Positions 1 through 5,085 of a DNA stretch of 6,935 bases are shown here, piece by piece. The stretch spans positions 1 to 6,935 of the forward strand of contig DAOVLV010000093.1 in NCBI GenBank assembly GCA_030631085.1, given 5' to 3'. The position numbers were made by a program, and so were the translations under genes. Below the pieces are notes generated by a model, which was given only the letters and a program-made list of their open reading frames with translations, searched no databases and was not told where the DNA came from. The stretch is from Planctomycetales bacterium. Its GTDB lineage: Bacteria > Planctomycetota > Phycisphaerae > SM23-33. How positions within the stretch are numbered: the first letter of the stretch is position 1; the number at the start of each line of letters is the position of its first letter.

Positions 1-2304
1 CCGCTCGTATCGCTTGATTTGCAGCATGGACTCCAGCGCCACCATTCGTATTGCCGGTGTTACCGATTTTTGACCTGCGATTTCCTCTGCCGCTTCGGCA
101 ACCTGTTTGTCCAGACCGGCCTTGATAAGCGAATTGAGCCAAGCAGAGGTAATTCTCCCATCACAAGGCCTCCGACGGTGCAGAACCGCCCAGACTTTCG
201 CAGCCTCGGCGTCTTTACCCTGATTGACCAGAAGACCGGCGCATAACCTGTTGGCTACGAAGTTCTGCGGGTCCAGTTTGAGAATGTAGCGAATCTTTTT
301 CATCGCAGAAGTCGCCTGGTCAGGCTGAAGCGGTTCGCCGGTCGGCAGAGTCGGGGGCAGATCGAAAAACAGTTCAAACAATCTGACCTCGACGTTTTCC
401 GGCGCTTCGGACAGGAGTGATTTGAGTATTTTTCGGGCACGTTTGGTCTTATTGGTCGAGAGGTAGAATTGGCCCATCAGCGTACGTGTGCGGATGCTTT
501 TGGGGTTATGCTGCAAAATTCGCATCACGACCCCGCCTGCGTCAGCGTGACGTCGCCACGCCATGTAAAGGACAAACATATCCTCGGCAACCGCAATGTT
601 GCCGGGCGATAAGTCCGACGCCATCAGCAGATAGCGTTCAGCATTGCGGACATGTTTGACCAACCGGAACGCCCTGCCCAGCAGATGCATCGTCGGTATA
701 TGCCGGCTGCAACGGGCGTGGGCGCGGTCCAGATTATCTATGGCTTCGGCGGTACAGCCTCGGTCAAGTTGGATCCTTCCGGTAAAATAAAACTTGAACC
801 ACCCATCGCCGGCAAGACGGGCGACCTTTGCGACGAGGTCGTCGATCTTGGCGAACTCGCCGCCGGAAATGTAAAAGTCCGCAAGGACATCATACGCAGG
901 CCAGAACTTTTCATTCGCCTCAATGGCTTGCAGGCAAAGAGCGACGCCTTTTTCCCGTGAACCTGTACTATCGGCCAGCATCGCCGCGACGGTCAGAAAT
1001 GCCGGTTTTAATTCGCCTTTTTCGGACGCCTCTGCGGATAATTCATCCACAAAGCCCTTTTTGACTCCGTGCCTGGTCAGGTCCGCGACCTCTTCGCGCA
1101 ATTGCGAAGTATCACAGGCATCGACATTCAGAAGCAAGGCGAGTTGCCCGACAGCGGCTTTGAGGTTTCCCGTACGAGCGTAAAGCCTCGCCAGTCGAAA
1201 CGCAACGGCTTTATCTCCCGACGCCTTTGAGAGATATTTCGTCAGTATTTCAGCGGCATCGTCCGATGCGCCCAGTTCGGCGGCGATTTCGGCCATCGCC
1301 ACGATAAAATCCGAATTGGGTTTTCCGCCGGCGAGGTGCTGTCTCAGCAGGGCTTTGGGCGCGGACGGCGTTTTCTTCGCCCTGCACCACATCACCGCCA
1401 GCGATGTCGCGTCGCGCCGACGGACGGGCGTAACAAGCATTTCCATAATGATGCTTCGTGCCCGTTCGAATTCGCCGGTTTTCGTCAGGGCGATTACAGC
1501 CAATCGTCCCGCATGGGGGTCGGTCTTATCTCGCCGATATGCCCGTTCCAGCAGAACTGCCGCCTTTTCGGTCTTGCGAAGTTTCAGCAGCAGTCGCCCC
1601 CTGGCGACGATACATCGCTCAGGGTTGGCAACCAGAGATTTCAACAGTGGACGACTGGAATACGCCCGCCCGTGCAAAGCGATGAGTTCGCCCAATCGCT
1701 CGTAACATTCAAGCGATGCGGCCCATCGCTCTCGACGCTCCAACAGGTCTCCCAGGCGTAGCAGGCTCTCGGCTGTGTCGGGGTTTTCGTCGGAAGCGTC
1801 GCTGCACAGTAATGCCCGGCGAAAGCGGATTATCGCCTTGTCGAACCGCCGTTGCGTGGCTGCGTACCGACCAAGGATAAGTTGAACCCGCACGTGATCC
1901 GGGGCGTCCTTGACTGAAGCGAGCAGGTGAGGTTCGGCCTTTGCGCGGTCGCCCAGAGCGGCGTAGGCAAGGCCCAGTCCTCTGCGCAAGCGGGCTGAGT
2001 TTTGATCGAAGCCGATGGCACGCTCGAACAGATTGATTGCCTGGATATAATTGCCCCTTCGAGCCATCGCTTCGGCGCGAACGACTATTTCGTCGGCGCG
2101 CTCGGAGAGTTTTCCGGCATCGGGCGAATCGGAAGTCCGTTCCAGGACGGGGAGCAATTTCGCCAGCGGCACTTTCGCAGCCGCCGACAGTGCCTCAGAT
2201 TTGGGCGTTGGCGACGGTTTATCGGTTCCGTCAGGCCCGGGACACGCCAGACCTGACATGCAGGCAACAACAACACATAACAATAACCACGCAAAACGTT
2301 TCAT
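1..2304 (-). CDS. Large secreted TPR-repeat protein, possible lipoprotein (3'-partial, 768 residues visible)
   Basis: One frame is open without a stop from the ATG at 2304 to the window edge; I read all 768 codons. The N-terminus has a basic start (MKR), a hydrophobic core (FAWLLLCVVVA) and Cys residues at 15 and 21. VVAC fits a lipobox and GLAC fits it less well, so the protein is exported and may be a lipoprotein. A Pro/Ser/Ala-rich linker (22-65) follows. Helical-pair repeats of TPR type then appear: about 70-103 (RGNYIQAINLFERAIGFD), 104-137 (GLAYAALGDRAKAEPHL), 138-171, 176-208, 329-396 (ARLYARTGNLKAAVGQL) and 505-640 (GRIQLDRGCTAEAIDNL; FYLSTNKTKRARKILKSLL). Further weaker copies reach 768. 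No enzyme domain is visible. Such proteins are usually protein-interaction scaffolds in the periplasm or at a membrane; the partner is unknown. It shares a 4-base ATGA overlap with hisG. Confidence 0.85.
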   Translation of the reverse strand, partial: MKRFAWLLLCVVVACMSGLACPGPDGTDKPSPTPKSEALSAAAKVPLAKLLPVLERTSDSPDAGKLSERADEIVVRAEAMARRGNYIQAINLFERAIGFDQNSARLRRGLGLAYAALGDRAKAEPHLLASVKDAPDHVRVQLILGRYAATQRRFDKAIIRFRRALLCSDASDENPDTAESLLRLGDLLERRERWAASLECYERLGELIALHGRAYSSRPLLKSLVANPERCIVARGRLLLKLRKTEKAAVLLERAYRRDKTDPHAGRLAVIALTKTGEFERARSIIMEMLVTPVRRRDATSLAVMWCRAKKTPSAPKALLRQHLAGGKPNSDFIVAMAEIAAELGASDDAAEILTKYLSKASGDKAVAFRLARLYARTGNLKAAVGQLALLLNVDACDTSQLREEVADLTRHGVKKGFVDELSAEASEKGELKPAFLTVAAMLADSTGSREKGVALCLQAIEANEKFWPAYDVLADFYISGGEFAKIDDLVAKVARLAGDGWFKFYFTGRIQLDRGCTAEAIDNLDRAHARCSRHIPTMHLLGRAFRLVKHVRNAERYLLMASDLSPGNIAVAEDMFVLYMAWRRHADAGGVVMRILQHNPKSIRTRTLMGQFYLSTNKTKRARKILKSLLSEAPENVEVRLFELFFDLPPTLPTGEPLQPDQATSAMKKIRYILKLDPQNFVANRLCAGLLVNQGKDAEAAKVWAVLHRRRPCDGRITSAWLNSLIKAGLDKQVAEAAEEIAGQKSVTPAIRMVALESMLQIKRYER

Positions 2305-3188
2305 GATATTACCTTATTGAGGGGATACGTTATTATACCTGTTGCTCCGGCTCGTTTGAGTTGCGGGATCATCTCGCGTTCGAGACGTTCGGATACTATC
2401 ACTTCAAGGGCGACCCAGTCCTCATCGGCGAGGTTGGAAACAGTCGGGCTTTTCTCGGCGGGGAGCAAACCCAGAACGCCCTGGAGGTCCGCACGTCGGA
2501 CGTTCATCTTCAGCCCGACCTTTTCCCACGCGGAAATCGCCCCTTGCAGCAGCAGTGAGATGTTTTCGATCTTTTCGCGCTTCCACGGATCGGCCCATGC
2601 CGCTTTGTTTGCGATTAACCGGGGCGTGGAAAAAAGAATCGTATCAATAACACGCAGGCGGTTGGCGCGGAGGCTCGAACCGGTCTCGGTTACATCGACG
2701 ATAGCATCGACCAGGCGGGCCTTGACTTCCGTAGCGCCCCAACTGAACTCTACTTTGACGTCTATCCCTTTGTCGGCAAAGTACTTGCTGGTGGTATTGG
2801 CCAGTTCCGTTGCGATGATACCGCCTTTGAGATCTTCGGCTTTCGTTATATCCGATTCCTCCGGTACAGCCAGTACCCACTTGACCGATTGGAGGTTGTG
2901 TTTGGCATAGACGAGTTCCGCCACCTCTACGACGTCGGATTCGTTCTCTTCAATCCAGTCGTTTCCGGTTATCCCGACGTCGATGACGCCGTCGGCGACG
3001 TATCGACTCATCTCCTGCGCGCGGAACATCACAGCAGTGATGTCAGGGTCGTCCACTGATGGGAAATAACTACGCGACGAGATCGAAACCCTGAATCCCG
3101 CCCGCTTGAGCAGTTCCACCGTGCTGTCCTGTAACGAACCCTTAGGAATTCCCAGTGCGAGTTTTTGCTCTGAATTCTTATCAATCAC
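2301..3188 (-). CDS. hisG: ATP phosphoribosyltransferase, long form
   Basis: HisG catalyses the first step of histidine synthesis, joining ATP and PRPP to give phosphoribosyl-ATP plus pyrophosphate. From the GTG at 3188 the protein has 295 residues, typical of the long, self-contained form. The catalytic part shows LGIPKGSL (12-19), SRSYFPSVDD (38-47), RAQEMSRYV (56-64), VGITGNDWI (71-79), IATELANTTSKYF (125-137) and the PRPP-binding loop DAIVDVTETGSSLRAN (161-176). Residues about 213-295 match the C-terminal regulatory HisG_C domain, with KMNV, LLPAEKSPTVS and the closing GATGIITYPLNKV; this domain usually mediates feedback inhibition by histidine. An ATG at 3224 would add 12 residues but lacks a good ribosome-binding site. 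The TGA stop overlaps the ATG of the TPR gene (ATGA). No other his gene is in the window, so hisG appears apart from a his operon, next to translation genes. Confidence 0.96.
   Translation of the reverse strand: MIDKNSEQKLALGIPKGSLQDSTVELLKRAGFRVSISSRSYFPSVDDPDITAVMFRAQEMSRYVADGVIDVGITGNDWIEENESDVVEVAELVYAKHNLQSVKWVLAVPEESDITKAEDLKGGIIATELANTTSKYFADKGIDVKVEFSWGATEVKARLVDAIVDVTETGSSLRANRLRVIDTILFSTPRLIANKAAWADPWKREKIENISLLLQGAISAWEKVGLKMNVRRADLQGVLGLLPAEKSPTVSNLADEDWVALEVIVSERLEREMIPQLKRAGATGIITYPLNKVIS
2312..2315 (-). promoter_or_regulatory. Ribosome-binding site for the TPR gene inside the hisG 3' end
   Basis: The minus strand reads AAGG seven bases before the ATG at 2304-2302. The site lies within the last hisG codons. 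With the ATGA stop/start overlap it supports coupled translation of hisG and the following gene, and it fixes the start of that gene. Confidence 0.6.
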
Positions 3189-3196
3189 GAACGCAT

Positions 3197-3200
3197 CTCC
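3197..3200 (-). promoter_or_regulatory. Ribosome-binding site deciding the hisG start
   Basis: The minus strand reads GGAG here, followed by 8 bases and then GTG at 3188-3186. This is near-ideal Shine-Dalgarno placement. The alternative ATG at 3224, two bases after the upstream stop codon, has only an A-rich stretch before it. The GTG start also removes a 12-residue N-terminal stretch not expected in HisG. Confidence 0.6.
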
Positions 3201-3226
3201 ATTCCAACAAAACCTTTTCGGCATTT

Positions 3227-4168
3227 TTATTTCTTCGCGCGGCGCGATGCCGTTTTCTTCTTACCGACGGTTTTGCCGGCCTTCTTTTTCTTCTTTACCG
3301 TCTTTTTCCCAGCGGTCTTCGCGGACGATTTTACTTTTTTCTTCGTCGCAGGTTTCGCTTTTCCTTTAGCTTTCGGCTTCGTCTTTGTTTTTACTTTCTT
3401 TTTTTTCTTCTTCGCCTTGGCTTGAGCCTCCGCCTCCGCCTTTGCTTCTGCTTTAGCCTTTGCCTTTGCTTTTGCTTCTGCTTTAGCCTTTGCTTTTGCT
3501 TCGGCTTTGGCTTTTGCTTCGGCTTTGGCTTCTGCCAGCCTTCGGAGACGGGCTCTTTCTCTGGCGACTTTCGGTGCCATTTTTACCGAATAGGCTTGAA
3601 GCGCCTCGTGCCAGGAAATCGCGTCCTTTCCGGGAGTAATACGCTCCAGGAAGCCCTGAAGGTCTAATAAGTCGCTGTCGGGGTGTATATACTCGCCCAT
3701 CTTCAGCGCCTCAAGCAGCAGGTCGTCCACAGGCATGGCATGCCCGCTGAAGCCGTAAAGCGTAACCACGCTCTCGGACCAGAGGCTCAGACCTATCTTA
3801 TCGCGCAACAGGCTGCGAACCTCACGTTTGGTCATTTTGGCGAGGAAATCCAGGGACAGCGAGTTGGTGCGGTCGAACACAGCCTGTATCGCAACGGTTA
3901 CGGTCTTTGCCTTTTCGCGGACACCGGGAAAATCCTCGCCGAGCACTTCAACAATATCCCGGAGTGGACTGACGCGAAGTTCGTTGAAATCGGCGAACTC
4001 TTCACCCAGTGTCGTCATTGCCGCCGACGCCTTGGCGAGCGTTGTGTCTTCAGAGAGGACACCCTCCACCAGCAAGGCGATCAGGTCGGTTTGCCGAGCC
4101 GGTGCGGGAGAGGCTTTTTGGGCTACGAGACGTTTTATCTTCTTTGCGTATTTTTCGCTGTTCTTCAT
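3227..4168 (-). CDS. Divergent HhH-GPD (endonuclease III-like) protein with histone H1-like Lys/Ala-rich tail
   Basis: This is a 313-residue protein with two parts. Residues about 25-200 can be threaded by eye onto E. coli endonuclease III (Nth): VLSEDTT at the LLSAQTTD helix, REKAKTVTVAIQAVF at the YNSKAENII helix, and GLSLWSESVVTLYGFSGHA followed by PVD (146-148) at the hairpin plus catalytic-Asp segment. The Asp is kept (D148), but the catalytic Lys position is Trp (W130) and the hairpin GVG reads GLS. There is no cysteine in the protein, so no Fe-S cluster. Residues 200-313 are a tail: AEAKAKAE-type repeats (212-250), then Lys runs with Ala, Thr and Pro, resembling histone H1 tails. Glycosylase or lyase activity is unlikely; DNA binding or nucleoid organisation is my inference. 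The ATG at 4168 is preferred (GGAT at 4177-4180, spacing 8). The longer reading from 4252 only translates the heptamer repeat. The stop is 38 bases before the preferred hisG start. Confidence 0.88.
   Translation of the reverse strand: MKNSEKYAKKIKRLVAQKASPAPARQTDLIALLVEGVLSEDTTLAKASAAMTTLGEEFADFNELRVSPLRDIVEVLGEDFPGVREKAKTVTVAIQAVFDRTNSLSLDFLAKMTKREVRSLLRDKIGLSLWSESVVTLYGFSGHAMPVDDLLLEALKMGEYIHPDSDLLDLQGFLERITPGKDAISWHEALQAYSVKMAPKVARERARLRRLAEAKAEAKAKAEAKAKAKAEAKAKAKAKAEAKAEAEAQAKAKKKKKKVKTKTKPKAKGKAKPATKKKVKSSAKTAGKKTVKKKKKAGKTVGKKKTASRRAKK
3415..3537 (-). repeat. In-frame tandem repeat coding for the Ala/Lys/Glu tail
   Basis: This part of the tail gene is made of short degenerate repeats. 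A 23-base segment at 3441-3463 recurs exactly at 3471-3493, a 30-base period coding for ten residues. An 18-base period follows at 3501-3518 and, partly, 3519-3531. The repeats encode alternating Ala with Lys or Glu. The period is always a multiple of three, so length changes by slippage would keep the frame. On the plus strand the same bases give a meaningless Phe/Cys-rich reading frame. Confidence 0.8.
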
Positions 4169-4180
4169 AAGCAAGCATCC

Positions 4181-4277
4181 GTAATTGGTAATTCGTAATT
4201 GGTAACTCGTAATTCGTAATTCGTAAATCGGTATCAAGTCTTTTTTGACCAATTACCAATTACGAATTACCAATTAC
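4181..4277. repeat. Inverted repeat of GTAATTG/GTAATTC heptamers
   Basis: Seven consecutive 7-base units of the form GTAATTS run from 4181 to 4229; units four and seven each carry one changed base. About four units in inverted orientation lie at 4250-4277. The outer arms 4181-4205 and 4253-4277 are perfectly complementary over 25 bases, with a 47-base central stretch. The element fills the rbfA-to-HhH-gene gap: its outer base is the last base of the rbfA stop codon, and its other end stops 12 bases before the next start codon. Short tandem heptamer repeats of this style are known from several bacterial groups (for example the STRR repeats of cyanobacteria). Relationship to any named family is not shown here. 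It is not a CRISPR array, as there are no spacers. Confidence 0.9.
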
Positions 4278-4654
4278 TATTTCTCTTCTTCTATTTCTTT
4301 TACCCTGATTTCGTCCATTGCCTGTCGGATAACATCCAGTGTTTCCAGTGTTTTTTTGAACTGATGGTCGATTTCGAACTCCAGTACGGGCATATACCGC
4401 AGGGTTATATTGTCCCGCACGATTGCCCGTATCCGTCCGGCTGCTCTTGCCAGCGCCTTGATGCAGCATTGCTGCTGGGCCTGGGTTCCTATAATTGAAA
4501 TATAGACCTTTGCCCTCAGGAGGTCTTCCTGTGCCTCTACCCGCGTAATCGAGGTTCGCGCAGAATCGATCCTCGGATCGGCCAGTTTTTCAAGAAGCAC
4601 CTTCCCGATTTCATGCTGGAGCAGTTTTCCGATACGTTCTGTTCTGCGATTCAT
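4277..4654 (-). CDS. rbfA: 30S ribosome-binding factor A
   Basis: RbfA is a small KH-fold protein that binds the immature 30S subunit and assists late 16S rRNA processing and assembly. It is also known as a cold-shock factor. The 125-residue product has the normal RbfA length and layout: an N-terminal helix (RRTERIGKLLQHEIGKVL), the DPRI segment at 27-30, a beta strand with RAKVYISIIG (47-56), the KH-like helix around ARAAGRIRAIV (69-79), the strand LRYMPVLEFEID (85-96) and a C-terminal helix that includes LETLDVIRQAMDEI. The ATG at 4654 is preceded by AGGG (4665-4668) with 10 bases of spacing. The gene is third in the infB-DUF503-rbfA block, but a 136-base gap holding a long hairpin separates it from DUF503. 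The TAG stop (4279-4277) touches the first base of the next inverted repeat. truB, a frequent downstream partner, is not present next to it. Confidence 0.95.
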   Translation of the reverse strand: MNRRTERIGKLLQHEIGKVLLEKLADPRIDSARTSITRVEAQEDLLRAKVYISIIGTQAQQQCCIKALARAAGRIRAIVRDNITLRYMPVLEFEIDHQFKKTLETLDVIRQAMDEIRVKEIEEEK

Positions 4655-4675
4655 CTGAATAAGACCCTAGCGACA

Positions 4676-4792
4676 AAAGAAACAAACAGAATAGCGGGAT
4701 TACAGGGATTACAGGATTATAGGGATTTGTTTTTTCTTTTTTTTCCTGCAATCCTGTAATCCCTGTAATCCTGCTATTCCGTTTGTTTTTTT
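4676..4792. repeat. Long inverted repeat built from GGGATTACA-type tandem units
   Basis: Arms 4676-4718 and 4750-4792 pair over 43 positions. The exceptions are 4688/4780 (A-C) and two G-T positions (4679/4789 and 4696/4772). The 31-base loop (4719-4749) is T-rich. Inside the left arm the units GGGATTACA (4696-4704), GGGATTACA (4705-4713) and GGATTATA (4714-4721) repeat in tandem, and a further decayed unit continues into the loop. The right arm carries the same units in opposite orientation. The element almost fills the DUF503-rbfA gap and reaches into the DUF503 stop codon. In the minus-strand transcript the outer stem pairs an A-run with a T-rich run (TTTGTTTCTTTT), so it could act as an attenuator or terminator. 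The tandem unit structure suggests a dispersed repeat element rather than a classic terminator. Confidence 0.9.
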
Positions 4793-5078
4793 ACAAAATC
4801 TCAACCTCATAATCCAGCATCACCATTGATCGGTTTGTCCTGGCGGCATCGACTATTTTATCCATAGCGCCCCTGATATATCTGGCGTCCGACCCGACCA
4901 TCGACACTGCCAGTACGGCTTGCCTGATGCTGCCGACGTGATCGACCTCTGCTATCGAAACGTTCCGTCCGTGAGCGATTCGGTCCTTAAAACTTTTGAC
5001 GACCCGTCGCTTGTCCTTGAGGCTCATCGCGTCGGGGATCATCAGTTCCAGATGCAACAGGGCCACTTTTGTCGCCAT
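4791..5078 (-). CDS. ylxP: DUF503 / YlxP-family protein
   Basis: This is a 95-residue protein of the DUF503 (YlxP) family. It is a small cytoplasmic alpha/beta protein, and as far as I know its biochemical role is not well established. The family pattern is visible: an N-terminal beta strand (KVALLHLELMIP), the signature SLKDKRRVVKS at about 19-29, a middle strand (VSIAEVD), a second strand-helix unit (AVLAVSMVGSDARYI) and a final YEVEIL strand. Length is normal for the family. The ATG at 5078 lies 7 bases after the infB stop, with only a weak GAG (5089-5091) as a possible ribosome-binding site, so translation is probably coupled to infB. In Bacillus subtilis ylxP also sits between infB and rbfA, which suggests a role near ribosome maturation or initiation, by context only. 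The TAA stop at 4793-4791 overlaps the outer end of a long inverted repeat. Confidence 0.93.
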   Translation of the reverse strand: MATKVALLHLELMIPDAMSLKDKRRVVKSFKDRIAHGRNVSIAEVDHVGSIRQAVLAVSMVGSDARYIRGAMDKIVDAARTNRSMVMLDYEVEIL

Positions 5079-5085
5079 GGTGCAA

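Noticed and set aside
652..1761. Several overlapping plus-strand frames of 75-141 residues
   Set aside because: All are antisense to the continuous minus-strand TPR frame, which has no stop from 2304 to 1, a signal peptide and helical repeats.
2317..2910. Plus-strand open frame of 197 residues
   Set aside because: It is antisense to hisG, Ser/Arg/Ala-rich without domains, and a shadow of the real gene.
3155..3667. Plus-strand frame with a Phe/Cys/Leu-rich, membrane-like stretch
   Set aside because: The apparent hydrophobic repeat is the complement of the Ala/Lys/Glu codon repeat of the minus-strand tail gene, not a membrane protein.
4200..4245. Promoter-like TTGATA on the minus strand in the centre of the heptamer repeat
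   Set aside because: The hexamer 17 bases downstream (AATTAC) is a poor -10 match, and the region is AT-rich repeat where such matches arise by chance.
4181..4277. Possible CRISPR array
   Set aside because: Units are 7 bases, adjacent without spacers and present in inverted halves; no cas gene is nearby.
4260..4469. Minus-strand 69-residue frame overlapping rbfA
   Set aside because: It is out of frame with the conserved rbfA, has no family features, and ends in the heptamer repeat.
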